Below, piece by piece: positions 50,108 to 59,161 of a stretch of 64,000 nucleotides of DNA (position 1 is the first letter of the stretch; each line of letters starts with the position of its first letter). The notes beneath the pieces are model-generated. The model was not told the DNA's origin, made no database searches, and saw only the letters and a list, made by a program, of their open reading frames with translations. Made by a program: the position numbers and the translations under genes. This DNA is from CAZMVY01 sp964653435 (GTDB lineage: Bacteria > Planctomycetota > Phycisphaerae > UBA1845 > PWPN01): positions 35,099 through 99,098 of the forward strand of contig CAZZFA010000006.1 in the NCBI GenBank assembly GCA_964653435.1, in the 5' to 3' direction.

Positions 50108-52420
50108 TCAGTGAATCGTTCGCGTCGTCGGGGCGGTGGATGTCGTTGCGGCGGGGCGCGAAACGGGCGTCGTCGTCGCTCGGCTCGTGGCAGGCGGAGC
50201 AGGCGCCGAAGCCGTCGTCGTCGTCGCGCGCGTTGCCGGCGGAGGCGCGGCACGCAGTACGACGCGTGCGTTGAATCGGTCCGGGGGGCTGCACCACACC
50301 GTGTAGGACCCGGCGGCGAACGGTTGAAGGAGTTTGCCGATCTGTTGAACCGCGCCGACGGGGTCGAACGAGATGGGCTCGGCCGGAAGCGGAATGAGCA
50401 CGTCCAGGCGTTTTCCCTCGCGCTCGACCGTGAGCGTGATCTCGGTGGCCTTCTTCCGGTTGACAATGAGTTGCTTGAGGTGGGCGCGGGGGTTGTCCGT
50501 GCCGAGCGGCGTCCCGTCGGCCGCGAGGATTCGATCACCCGCTTGCAGGCGACCGTGGGCGGGCCAACCCGGCAACGTGTTGTGAACGATGACGTCGGCG
50601 GGCCTCGTGGCCGCCATCCCGAAGCCCAGGCTTATGCGCGCGGCCTGGCGCTGTTGTCGCAGCCGCCACCATTCGGGCTTGAGCACCTCGGGATTCGTGC
50701 GGGCGAGGTAATCAAGCCAGTTGTTCAGCATCCGGGCAATGGCCGCCGGCTGAGCCAGGAGTACGGCATCGGCCCCGGGCGAAGTCCCGTCGAGCGGGCC
50801 GGCGGCGGCGATGCGCTCACCGAGCCGCGCAGCCTGGCCGGAGCGGGCGCGAAGGATCTGACGGATGTGGTCGGCGTGTGTCGAAACGATCGCGTCGTGA
50901 TCCGTGACCGTCCAGCTCAGGCTCAGCGTATGTGTGTAAGGGCAGGCGGTCTGCGTCCGGAAAAACTCACCGAGCCGCGCCTCGGAGATGGTCGTGCCGC
51001 CGAATGTCGTCCGGACCACCTGCAGCGGTTCGCGCATCTTGGTCCGGAGGCCCGGGAAGTTGAAAATGTCGATTACGGCGCCGCCTACGATGTCGAGCGT
51101 TCGGGCCACTTCGGCGGGGTTGTCCACGGGCACGATCACACCGATCGCCGGAATGTCGAACCCCGCCGGGCTCGTCTGCTCCTCCGGCGGGATCACTCCG
51201 AGCATGACAATGGTGTCGTCCCCGAGCCGGGCGAGTAACCCGTTTTCCAGGGACGTGCCGGCGAGCTTCATACGGGCGTCGATGTACGCCAGATACAGCG
51301 TCAGAAACGTCGACGGGCCCTGGGTCAGGATCTGATACTGGGACGGATAATGGATCGGCTGCGCCCACGCAGCGAGCGTCGTTGCGGGCAGCGAGTTCAA
51401 GGCGGCGATGTTCGCGTCGCGCCGATGCCGCGGGACGTTCCGGTCGAGTTGCCCGCGGATGCTCAAGGCGATCGTTCCGCCGTCCACCGTTACGCCGACG
51501 GCGCCTCGTACGAGCGTCGGCCACGAGGCCGGCCACCAGCGGTCCGCCACGCCGCCGGTCGGCCGGGTGGCCGGCGGGGCCGGGCGGCTCGCGGGGGATG
51601 TGGCGACGGGGCTCGTGGTTGCGGGTCGGGTGGCGACGGTGGTGGTCGCGGGTCTGCTGGTCTGGCCGGCGGCGGCGGCAGGGGCGGCCCCCGAGAAGTA
51701 CAGCAGGCCGCGCGGCAAGCCGGGGCCGAAGGCCGCCAGGTTTTCGCGGAAAGACGCTTCGTTCGCCAGCGATGCCCCGTCCCGTCCCGCCAGTAGCCGC
51801 AGCGAGCGTTCGTAGATGGACTGCTCGCCATGCCTCTGGCCGAGCAGCAGATGCGTGCCGTCCGTGGCCAGCCAGTGGTTGTGATTGTCGAGCCGGTATT
51901 GGCGAACCGGACCGAAGGCCTCGGGCTTGATGTTTCGCCTGGCCAAGGCGGCTTCCACCGGCGCGATCTGCTCGGGAACGGCCAACAGCACGCCGTGGGC
52001 CAGATCAGCCCAGTTCGAAAGCACCACCGCCAACTGCCGCCCGAGCAACTCCCGACGCACGACCACCGGATCCCGGATGCCCAGGAGCTCGGCGAGCGGT
52101 CGGAGTGCTTCGTTGCCGCTGCCGGGCTCATCGGCCCTGCCCACGATGATCGACGAGAGCGCCGTGCCCCAGTCGCTCTGCGACCATTCCTGCTCCAGCT
52201 CGCGCATTCCGCGAATCTCGGCGAAGATCGCGGTATCCGATGGGGCGTAGTGAGCGAGGGAATCCGGCGGCACCGGGTCCGCCGGAGCTGCGCCGAGGGC
52301 GCCGGCGCCGGGCACCGCGAACGCCGCGACGCACAGCAGGGCGCGCCACCCGTGGAGCGGATAAGCCCTCACGCCGTTCATGATTCGATCACAGGGAGAC
52401 TGGACGAAGCGTACGGACAC
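50108..52420 (-). CDS. Large exported PDZ-domain protein with Thr/Pro-rich linkers
   Basis: The 770-aa protein has a signal peptide (RALLCVAAFAVPGAGALGA) and an N-terminal domain (about 45-245) resembling DUF3352-like planctomycete proteins (SLAHYAPSDTAIFAEIRGM). A Thr/Ala/Pro-rich linker is at about 250-290. A second domain follows, then a PDZ-like domain near 620-705 (VIVHNTLPGWPAHGRLQAGD, RILAADGTPL), and a long low-complexity Thr/Ala/Pro tail. The function is unknown; it could be an envelope quality-control or adhesion protein. GTG at 52420 with AGGCAGGA is preferred; ATG at 52381 is the alternative. It is the last gene of an ECF operon. Confidence 0.8.
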   Translation of the reverse strand: MSVRFVQSPCDRIMNGVRAYPLHGWRALLCVAAFAVPGAGALGAAPADPVPPDSLAHYAPSDTAIFAEIRGMRELEQEWSQSDWGTALSSIIVGRADEPGSGNEALRPLAELLGIRDPVVVRRELLGRQLAVVLSNWADLAHGVLLAVPEQIAPVEAALARRNIKPEAFGPVRQYRLDNHNHWLATDGTHLLLGQRHGEQSIYERSLRLLAGRDGASLANEASFRENLAAFGPGLPRGLLYFSGAAPAAAAGQTSRPATTTVATRPATTSPVATSPASRPAPPATRPTGGVADRWWPASWPTLVRGAVGVTVDGGTIALSIRGQLDRNVPRHRRDANIAALNSLPATTLAAWAQPIHYPSQYQILTQGPSTFLTLYLAYIDARMKLAGTSLENGLLARLGDDTIVMLGVIPPEEQTSPAGFDIPAIGVIVPVDNPAEVARTLDIVGGAVIDIFNFPGLRTKMREPLQVVRTTFGGTTISEARLGEFFRTQTACPYTHTLSLSWTVTDHDAIVSTHADHIRQILRARSGQAARLGERIAAAGPLDGTSPGADAVLLAQPAAIARMLNNWLDYLARTNPEVLKPEWWRLRQQRQAARISLGFGMAATRPADVIVHNTLPGWPAHGRLQAGDRILAADGTPLGTDNPRAHLKQLIVNRKKATEITLTVEREGKRLDVLIPLPAEPISFDPVGAVQQIGKLLQPFAAGSYTVWCSPPDRFNARVVLRAAPPPATRATTTTASAPAPPATSRATTTPVSRPAATTSTAPTTRTIH

Positions 52421-52443
52421 AAGTCCTGCCTGTCGGCCGACCG

Positions 52444-53196
52444 TTACATCACCTCGAACTCGTTGGCAGCCTTGTCGGTCGAGGCCGGCTGGGGCAGATG
52501 TTGGTCGCTTGCCGGTCCGCTGTCAAACTGCGGCCCGATCGGCACGTCGCCGAGGTCGTTGGCTTCCTCAGCGGGTTGCTTATCCAGACCCGCCCAGAGG
52601 GTCTCCGGCGGCAGAATGCCGAGGCGGACGAAACTGGCCAGTTGCGAGACGCTCTGCTGCGTCTGCGTAAAGGTGTTGTTGGCTCGTTCGACGGCCGGGG
52701 CCAGCCAGGCGGCCAGCACGTCCCGGGTCGGCAGCGGCGCGGCCTTCTCCAGCTCCTCGCGCTCCGCCGCCGTCAGTGCCCTGGGGGACCGTTCCAGCAC
52801 GTCGTTGAGCACGGCGTCGGGGAGACGATCACGGGCGGCGTTGACCACACCGTGTCTGGCGGTCGGCGTGTGGAACCATGCGGTAAAGGCAAAGACCAGT
52901 ACGGCGGCCGCCGCCAGCGGCGAGCCGGCGAAGACGGCGATCCGGCGCCATCGGTGCGCCGGTACGGGCCGGCGGCTCCTGAACGCGACCATTACGCGGT
53001 CGGTGAAGTCCTCGTGCAGCATCGGTTCTCGCCGATCGGTCCGGACGACGTCCGCGCAGGCCTCCAGAAGGGCCAGCTCGCGCGAGCACTCCGGGCAGCT
53101 CAGCCGATGCGTGTGGAGCTCCGTTCGCATTGCCGGCGACAGTTCGTCGTCGAGAAATGCGTCAAAGAGATGACGGGCTTGTCGGCAGGAAATCAT
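52444..53196 (-). CDS. Zinc-binding anti-sigma factor (zf-HC2 type)
   Basis: The 250-aa protein begins with the anti-sigma domain: SCRQARHLFDAFLDDELSP, then the H-x3-C-x2-C motif in HRLSCPECSRELALLEAC. A membrane segment (IAVFAGSPLAAAAVLVFAFT, about 85-104) and a long extracytoplasmic portion follow. Such proteins hold an ECF sigma factor at the membrane until a signal releases it. The ATG at 53196 overlaps the sigma stop (ATGA), the classic arrangement. Confidence 0.9.
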   Translation of the reverse strand: MISCRQARHLFDAFLDDELSPAMRTELHTHRLSCPECSRELALLEACADVVRTDRREPMLHEDFTDRVMVAFRSRRPVPAHRWRRIAVFAGSPLAAAAVLVFAFTAWFHTPTARHGVVNAARDRLPDAVLNDVLERSPRALTAAEREELEKAAPLPTRDVLAAWLAPAVERANNTFTQTQQSVSQLASFVRLGILPPETLWAGLDKQPAEEANDLGDVPIGPQFDSGPASDQHLPQPASTDKAANEFEVM

Positions 53197-53822
53197 GAGG
53201 CGTTTTCCCTCAATACGCTGACCTTCGACCAGTCGTCCGCCACGTGGGACAGCAGCGACCGCAGGCACGCCCGGGCCCGATGCAGGTGACTCTTGACTGT
53301 CGCGACGGGAATCTGCATCGTCTCGGCCACTTCCTGACAGCTCTGTCCTTCACGGTAGTACAAGAGGACCGTTGCCCGTTGTGGCACGGACAACTGATCC
53401 ACGGCATCCCAGATCGCATCCTTGAGCCGGCGGGCGTCCTCGCTCTGAGCGAGTTCGTCGGCCGGATCCTCGCGCCCGGATGGCAACGCCGTCACGTCCA
53501 GTTCCCCCGTCACGGCGTGCTTGCGGCGAATCCAGTTCAGGCAGAGCCGGTATCCGATGGTGAACAGCCACGTGCTGAACCGGTACTCCGGCCGGAACGT
53601 ATCCAGCGAGGAAAACGCCCGCATGAACGCATCCTGGCAGATTTCCTCGGCGTCGTGATGATCCCGGACGATTCGCCATACAAACGCGAACAATCGGTCC
53701 TTGTGGGCTTCTACAAGTTGGCGCGCACTGGCTTCGTCACCGGCGCGGGCCCGGTCGATCAGCTTCTTCTCAGCCCGCCGTGAAAGGCGTTCCGAGCCTT
53801 CCTCGGACTTGCGTGCCCACAT
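53193..53822 (-). CDS. RpoE-like ECF sigma factor
   Basis: The 209-aa protein has region 2 (VWRIVRDHHDAEEICQDAFM, YRFSTWLFTIGYRLCLNWIR) and region 4 (LSVPQRATVLLYYREGQSCQ, IPVATVKSHLHRARACLRSL). AGGTGAGAC precedes the ATG at 53822. A TATAAT lies only 10 bases upstream of the SD, and an AAC-containing -35-like CAACC lies 16 bases further. An autoregulated ECF promoter is possible but weakly supported. The operon continues with the anti-sigma gene and the PDZ protein. Confidence 0.94.
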   Translation of the reverse strand: MWARKSEEGSERLSRRAEKKLIDRARAGDEASARQLVEAHKDRLFAFVWRIVRDHHDAEEICQDAFMRAFSSLDTFRPEYRFSTWLFTIGYRLCLNWIRRKHAVTGELDVTALPSGREDPADELAQSEDARRLKDAIWDAVDQLSVPQRATVLLYYREGQSCQEVAETMQIPVATVKSHLHRARACLRSLLSHVADDWSKVSVLRENAS

Positions 53823-53971
53823 GTCTCACCTGATTATACCATGAGTTATGCCGTCGGTTGCACAGCGCCGCCGTGACGCCGGGTTTCTTCCCCCCGGGGG
53901 ACTTATCGGCAGTCCGGCTGGTTTGCTTTCAATCGGATGCATTGTCGTAACCTTCGTGTTTGAAAGCAGTT

Positions 53972-54439
53972 ATGTCTAAGAAGCCTCGCCAGGACGAACG
54001 CCGCATCCTCAACAGGCGGGCTCGCTACGAGTACCACATCGTCGAGACCGTCGAGGCGGGTATCGTCCTGAAGGGCTCCGAGGTCAAGAGTCTGCGCGAC
54101 GGACGGGCCTCCATCGAGGAGGCGTACGCCCGCATCGCGAACGGGCAGGTCGTTCTGATCGGCTGCAATATCCAGACCTATCCGCCGGCGACCACGCGAA
54201 ACCACGACCCGCTGCGGGACCGTCGGCTCCTGCTGCATCATCGCGAGATTCGCAAGCTCCTGGCGAAGGTCACGCAGGCCGGCTTCACGCTCGTGCCGCT
54301 GAGCATCTTCTTCAATGATCGCGGTCTGGCCAAGGTCGAACTGGCGCTCGTTCGCGGCAAGACCCACGCGGACAAGCGCGAGGACATCCGCAAGCGCGAG
54401 CATCAGCGAGACATCGATCGGGCGATGCGGCGGAAGTGA
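53972..54439 (+). CDS. smpB: SsrA-binding protein SmpB
   Basis: Binds tmRNA and delivers it to stalled ribosomes. The 155-aa protein has the SmpB core ILNRRARYEYHIVETVEAGI, the signature LKGSEVKSLRDGRASIEEAY, RRLLLHHREIRKLL and the basic C-terminal tail (DIRKREHQRDIDRAMRRK) that enters the decoding centre. The ATG at 53972 is preferred over a TTG four codons upstream. No tmRNA gene is seen nearby. Confidence 0.97.
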   Translation: MSKKPRQDERRILNRRARYEYHIVETVEAGIVLKGSEVKSLRDGRASIEEAYARIANGQVVLIGCNIQTYPPATTRNHDPLRDRRLLLHHREIRKLLAKVTQAGFTLVPLSIFFNDRGLAKVELALVRGKTHADKREDIRKREHQRDIDRAMRRK

Positions 54440-54547
54440 AGCCCGGGCGGCGTCTGCGTCCTTCTGCGCCCCGGGGCGGCGCCCGCGGCGAAGAGGGAAT
54501 TGGCCGCGTCCGCAGGGGCGATGGATTGCACGCTGTTCTCTGCCGGC

Positions 54548-54577
54548 TTGCGTGCCGTCGTTGCGGCGCGACATAAT
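54548..54577 (+). promoter_or_regulatory. Promoter of the aspartate-family operon
   Basis: TTGCGT (54548-54553) and CATAAT (54572-54577), spacer 18, lie about 46 bases upstream of the homoserine dehydrogenase ATG. No attenuator or riboswitch is seen. Confidence 0.45.
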
Positions 54578-54622
54578 GCGCCGAATTGTCGGCGGGCCCT
54601 TGCCGGCACGATGGAGAGGCCA

Positions 54623-55945
54623 ATGACTTCAGTGGGCGTCGGATTGATCGGCTGCGGGACCGTGGGGACCGGAGTGGTCGAGCTTCTGGCGACGAACGCC
54701 GAGACGATCGCGCGGAAGTCCGGCCTGCGTCTGGAACTGCGCCACATCTGCGAGAAGAACCGGGCCGTCTGGGATCGCGTGAAGGCCCCGCCGGGAACGT
54801 TCACCGACGACCTGGACGTCATTCTCCGTGACCCCGGGACGACGATTGCGATCGAGCTGGTGGGCGGCACGACCGTCGCCGGCGAGATCGTCCGGAAGTG
54901 TCTCGCGGCCGGAAAGGACGTCGTCACCGCGAACAAGGCGCTGCTGGCCGTTCGCGGGCGGGAGATCTTTTCCGCGGCCCGCGCGGCCGGCCGGTGCGTC
55001 TCGTTCGAGGCCAGCGTCGGCGGAGGCATCCCCGTGATCGCCGCGCTTCGCGAGGGGCTTATCGCCAACCGCATCGATGCGGTGTTCGGCATCGTCAACG
55101 GCACATGCAACTACATCCTCAGCGAGATGGCCGCCCGCGACCGGGCCTATGCCGACGTCCTCGCCGATGCGCAGCGCCTGGGTTACGCCGAGCCCGACCC
55201 GTCGTTCGACGTCAAGGGCACCGACACGGCCCACAAGCTCGCGATCCTCGCCGCGATCGCGTTTCAGGCGGATATCGATCTGGGCAGCATCGCCGTGGAA
55301 GGCATCGAGGCGATCGATCGCATGGATCTGCGGGCCGCGCGGGAGCTCGGCTACGTCTGCAAGCTTCTGGCGATCGGCGAGCGCGAGGACGACGGCCTGA
55401 GCCTCCGCGTCCACCCCGCGTTCATCCCGCAGGCGCATCCGCTCGCCGGCGTCTCGGGCCCGTTCAACGCGATCAGCATTTACGGCAATGCCGTCGGGCA
55501 TACGCTCTTCTACGGCCGGGGCGCCGGGCCGAAGCCGACGGCCAGCGCGATCCTGGCCGACGTGATCGCCGTGGCCACGGGCAATGCCCGGCGCGTCTTC
55601 GAGCAGTTCCGCCTCTTGCAGGATCAGAACGAACCGGCGAAGATCCGGCCGATCGAGCGGATTCAGAGCCGGTACTATGTGCGGGCGATGGTAAAGGACC
55701 GGCCGGGCGTGATGGCGCGGATTACGAAGGTCTTCGGCGATCACGCGATCAGCCTGAGCGCGATCCGGCAGCACGAGGCGGCCGAGGGCGGCACGCAGGA
55801 TGAGGTGCCCGTCGCGATTACCACGCACCTGGCCCGCGAAGGGGCCATGCGGGAGGCGATGCGGCAGATCGAATCGCTCGACGTGGTTGTGGCGCCGCCC
55901 GTATGCATTCGCGTCGTCGCGGAGCGGGAAGAGTACCGGGAGTAG
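54623..55945 (+). CDS. hom: Homoserine dehydrogenase
   Basis: Reduces aspartate semialdehyde to homoserine. The 440-aa monofunctional enzyme has the NAD(P) loop LIGCGTVGTGVVEL (8-21), GKDVVTANKALLA, GGGIPVI and GIVNGTCNYILSEM. The catalytic block is DPSFDVKGTDTAHKLAIL. A C-terminal ACT domain starts with VRAMVKDRPGVMARITKVF (about 355 onward). AGAGG precedes the ATG at 54623. It is the first gene of hom - PGM-like - unknown - lysC, so it feeds threonine and methionine synthesis. Confidence 0.96.
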   Translation: MTSVGVGLIGCGTVGTGVVELLATNAETIARKSGLRLELRHICEKNRAVWDRVKAPPGTFTDDLDVILRDPGTTIAIELVGGTTVAGEIVRKCLAAGKDVVTANKALLAVRGREIFSAARAAGRCVSFEASVGGGIPVIAALREGLIANRIDAVFGIVNGTCNYILSEMAARDRAYADVLADAQRLGYAEPDPSFDVKGTDTAHKLAILAAIAFQADIDLGSIAVEGIEAIDRMDLRAARELGYVCKLLAIGEREDDGLSLRVHPAFIPQAHPLAGVSGPFNAISIYGNAVGHTLFYGRGAGPKPTASAILADVIAVATGNARRVFEQFRLLQDQNEPAKIRPIERIQSRYYVRAMVKDRPGVMARITKVFGDHAISLSAIRQHEAAEGGTQDEVPVAITTHLAREGAMREAMRQIESLDVVVAPPVCIRVVAEREEYRE

Positions 55946-56049
55946 CAGGACGTCGGGCTTCGGGGATGAGGCATCGGGCGTCGGGGATCATCGCTCGGGA
56001 TCTGCCCCGGCGGGAATAGGCAACGGACAAGCGATTGACGGACCTCGGG

Positions 56050-57249
56050 ATGAAGTTCGCATTGATACTACCGGACGGCGCGGCCGACGAACCTGTCGCG
56101 GAGCTGGGCGGCCGCACGCCTCTGGCGGTGGCGCAGAAGCCCAACATGGACTGGATCGCCCTGCACGGTCGGCAGGGCACGGCGCGGACGGTGCCTCCGG
56201 GCTTCACGCCGGCCAGCGATGTGGCCACGCTGAGCGTGGTCGGCTATGACCCGAATCGTTGCTACACCGGACGTGCTCCGCTTGAGGCGGCCGCGCGCCG
56301 GATCCACCTGGGGCCGAATGATCTCGTCTATCGGTGCAACCTCGTCACCCTCGTGGATGACCGGATGGAGGACTTTACCGCCGGCCACATCCGTCAGCAG
56401 GAAGCCGAGCGTCTGATCGCCGACCTGAACGAGAAGCTTGCGGATGATCGCGTCCGGTTCTATCCGGGCGTGGGCTATCGCCACCTGATGGTCTTCAAGG
56501 ACGCGGCCGGCACGAAGGTGGACACCACCCCGCCGCATGATATCCCGGGCGAGAACGTCGCGAAGTATCTCCCGTCCGGCAAGGATGCCGACCCGATCCG
56601 TGTTCTGATGGCCCGGTCGCAGCCGATCCTGGCCTCGCATCCGGTCAACGAGGTCCGCCGGGAACTGGGCGAGAATCCCGCGACCTCGATCTGGTTGTGG
56701 GGGCAGGGGCCGATGCCCCGCCTCGACCGCTTCCGCCAGCGCTTCGGACTCAGCGGGGCGGCGATCGGCGCGGTGGATCTCTTCCGGGGCATTGCGACGT
56801 GCATCGGCTGGACGCTCATCGACGTGCCCGGCGCCACCGGCTTCATCGACACGAACTACCGCGGCAAGGGCGAGGCCGCCGTCCAGGCCCTCGATGCGTA
56901 TGACCTGGTTGCCGTCCACATCGAAGCGCCGGATGAGGCCGGTCACATGGGCAACTGCGCGGAGAAGATCAAGGCCATCGAGCAGATCGACGAGCATGTC
57001 GTCGGTCCCGTGCTCGCGAAGCTCCGGACGTTCGACGAGTGGCGGATCCTGGTCGCGCCGGACCATCCGACTCCGCTGAATCGCAAGACACATACGGCCG
57101 ATCCGCCGCCGTTCTGCATGGCGGGTACCGGCGTGGTGGGCGTCTATCAGGAGACGTTCAACGAGGCCAACGCGGCTCGAAGTGATCTGCATGTGGATCC
57201 CGGCTATGAGCTTATGGAATACTTCCTGCGGTTCGGACGCCGCTCGTAA
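56050..57249 (+). CDS. Phosphoglycerate-mutase-like protein, probable homoserine kinase
   Basis: The 399-aa protein belongs to the archaeal-type cofactor-independent phosphoglycerate mutase (ApgM) family of the alkaline phosphatase superfamily. It has the metal Asp in LILPDGAAD (9), the nucleophile-region Ser56 in ASDVATLSVVGYDP, the EAPDEAGHMG block and APDHPTP near the end. Proteins of this group next to hom and lysC are described as proposed homoserine kinases (TIGR02535). No GHMP-type thrB is present here, so homoserine phosphorylation is the likelier role; phosphoglycerate mutase is the alternative. Start ATG 56050; a TTG at 56035 is possible. Confidence 0.88.
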   Translation: MKFALILPDGAADEPVAELGGRTPLAVAQKPNMDWIALHGRQGTARTVPPGFTPASDVATLSVVGYDPNRCYTGRAPLEAAARRIHLGPNDLVYRCNLVTLVDDRMEDFTAGHIRQQEAERLIADLNEKLADDRVRFYPGVGYRHLMVFKDAAGTKVDTTPPHDIPGENVAKYLPSGKDADPIRVLMARSQPILASHPVNEVRRELGENPATSIWLWGQGPMPRLDRFRQRFGLSGAAIGAVDLFRGIATCIGWTLIDVPGATGFIDTNYRGKGEAAVQALDAYDLVAVHIEAPDEAGHMGNCAEKIKAIEQIDEHVVGPVLAKLRTFDEWRILVAPDHPTPLNRKTHTADPPPFCMAGTGVVGVYQETFNEANAARSDLHVDPGYELMEYFLRFGRRS

Positions 57250-57271
57250 GAGCGTTGCGCGGGCGGCGGCG

Positions 57272-57928
57272 ATGCGGCTGCGTCGGCACGTGCTGAACCC
57301 CGTTCTCCGGCGGGTGGACCCGCGGGGCTTCCGCGACGAGCGGTGGATTCCCGCGCACGGGACCGCGATGCCCGAGCCGGCCATGTCCCGGCCGCCGCGT
57401 GCCTTGTGGGTCGAGGCGACCGATTCGCAGGGGCAGTTGGCGTCGTGGTGGTCGGGCGAGTGGTGGGGGCGATGTCTCGCCTCCTGGGGCCGGGCGGCGG
57501 TGACCGTCGTCTTGCTTCCGACTCCGGGCGCGATCCTCATGCCTGCCGTGCTGGAGCAGCTTGGCCGTGTCTGTGTCGTGGCGCGAAAGTGGAGGCTCGT
57601 CGCCCGGACGCGCGGCGACGAACTCGCCAGCACCGCCGCAGTGGACCGATTGCTGCGAACGCCGTATCATGAGGTCGAGTTTCTGGCGGGGGATGATGTT
57701 CTTCCGGGCCGCGACCGCGGTTATGTTGCCTGGCGGGCGCAGCGGATCCTCGCCGTGATGAAGCAGGTGGTCGAGCTTCGCGGGGCCCGGGGGTTGACGC
57801 GCCCGGTAGTCGCCTGGCGGTGGGATGCGGGGCGTGCGCCGGCGGCGTGGCCTTCGATCGCCGAGGCCCAGGCCCTGGCGCGGCAACTCCGGGTGGATCG
57901 GTTTGTCGTGCCCGGGCGGGCGGAATAA
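57272..57928 (+). CDS. Unknown protein inside the aspartate-family operon, 218 aa
   Basis: I do not recognise this family. It starts 22 bases after the PGM-like gene and ends 12 bases before lysC. The ATG at 57272 gives a basic, Arg-rich N-terminus (about 1-45). A compact domain then contains AAVTVVLLPTPGAILMPAVL (a hydrophobic core strand-loop), VEFLAGDDVLPGR, a helical YVAWRAQRILAVMKQVVELR and a C-terminal alpha/beta end RQLRVDRFVVPG. There is no signal peptide. GC-rich third codon positions match its neighbours. Position suggests involvement in, or control of, threonine/lysine synthesis. Confidence 0.65.
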   Translation: MRLRRHVLNPVLRRVDPRGFRDERWIPAHGTAMPEPAMSRPPRALWVEATDSQGQLASWWSGEWWGRCLASWGRAAVTVVLLPTPGAILMPAVLEQLGRVCVVARKWRLVARTRGDELASTAAVDRLLRTPYHEVEFLAGDDVLPGRDRGYVAWRAQRILAVMKQVVELRGARGLTRPVVAWRWDAGRAPAAWPSIAEAQALARQLRVDRFVVPGRAE

Positions 57929-57940
57929 CGGGTGCAAACG

Positions 57941-59161
57941 ATGGGTCTGGTGGTACAGAAGTTCGGTGGTACGAGCGTGGCCGACGCGGAGCGGATTCAC
58001 CGCGCCGCCCGCCGCGCGATCCGTGCGAAGCTGGACGGGCATCAGGTGGTGGTCGTCGTCTCGGCCATGGGCCATACGACGGATGAGTTGATCGAGCTGG
58101 CGAAGCAGGTCGCATCGAATCCGCCCAAGCGCGAGATGGACATGCTCCTCACGACGGGCGAGCAGATCTCGATCGCGCTGATGGCCATGGCGATCGACGC
58201 GGCCGGGCACAAGGCGATCAGCTTCACGGGTGGGCAGGTCGGCCTCGTGACGGACGAGAGCCACACGAAGGCGCGCATCAAGAAGATCGATGCCGACCGG
58301 ATTCGCAAAGAGCTTCAGGCCGGCCGGATCGTCATCGTAGCGGGTTTCCAGGGCATTACGGAGGACGGGGCGATCACGACGCTCGGCCGCGGCGGCTCGG
58401 ACACGACGGCCGTCGCGCTGGCCGCCGCCCTGAAGGCCACCGCGTGCGAAATCTACACGGACGTGGACGGCGTCTACACGACGGACCCGCGGATCGTGCC
58501 CGAGGCGCGGAAGATCGACCGGATCAGCTACGATGAGATGCTCGAGCTGGCGTCCTTGGGCGCCGGCGTCATGCATTCGCGGGCGATTGAGTTCGGAAAG
58601 AAATACGACGTTCCCATTCACGTCCGCAGCTCGCTGACGGACGTGCCGGGAACCCTCATCATCTCGGAGACTCCGGACATGGAAGGTATCGTAGTGCGTG
58701 GTGCGACGATGAAGAAGGATCTGGCCCGCGTGATGCTGATCGGCGTGCCGAACAAGCCGGGGATCGCGGCCCGGATCTTCGCCCGCATCGCGAAGCACAA
58801 TATCGCGGTGGACGACATCATCCAGAACGTCTACCAGGATACCAACGTGGCCAACATCGGGTTCACCGTGGCGGCCACGGACGCCGCCGAGGCCCAGGCC
58901 GTCTGCCAGGAGATCGGCCGGGAGCTCGGCTTCAACAAGGTCGAGCTCGAGGAAAAGGTGGCCAAGGTGAGCGTCGTCGGCGTCGGTATGAAGACGCATA
59001 CCGGTGTTGCCGCGAAGATGTTCAGTGCCCTCGCGGAGGCCAAGGTGAACATCGGCAACATCTCCACAAGCGAGATCGTGATCAGTTGCATCGTCGATCG
59101 CGCCGATGCGGAGAAGGCGCTCAAGGCCGTCCATGCGGCCTTCGAGCTGGACAAGGCGTAA
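57941..59161 (+). CDS. lysC: Aspartate kinase
   Basis: Phosphorylates aspartate, the first step to lysine, threonine and methionine. The 406-aa protein has VQKFGGTSVAD (5-15), VVVVVSAMGHTTDEL, LTTGEQIS, GRGGSDTTAVALAAAL and the YTDVDGVYTTDPRIV block. Two ACT domains follow at about 265-400 (VMLIGVPNKPGIAARIFARI; VSVVGVGMKTHTGVAAKMFS), so allosteric control by lysine and/or threonine is expected. The conserved N-terminus favours ATG 57941; a GTG nine bases upstream exists. It is the last gene of the operon. Confidence 0.97.
   Translation: MGLVVQKFGGTSVADAERIHRAARRAIRAKLDGHQVVVVVSAMGHTTDELIELAKQVASNPPKREMDMLLTTGEQISIALMAMAIDAAGHKAISFTGGQVGLVTDESHTKARIKKIDADRIRKELQAGRIVIVAGFQGITEDGAITTLGRGGSDTTAVALAAALKATACEIYTDVDGVYTTDPRIVPEARKIDRISYDEMLELASLGAGVMHSRAIEFGKKYDVPIHVRSSLTDVPGTLIISETPDMEGIVVRGATMKKDLARVMLIGVPNKPGIAARIFARIAKHNIAVDDIIQNVYQDTNVANIGFTVAATDAAEAQAVCQEIGRELGFNKVELEEKVAKVSVVGVGMKTHTGVAAKMFSALAEAKVNIGNISTSEIVISCIVDRADAEKALKAVHAAFELDKA

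Noticed and set aside
53823..54622. Possible tmRNA (ssrA) next to smpB
   Set aside because: No tRNA-like acceptor ends or tag frame were seen on either side of smpB.
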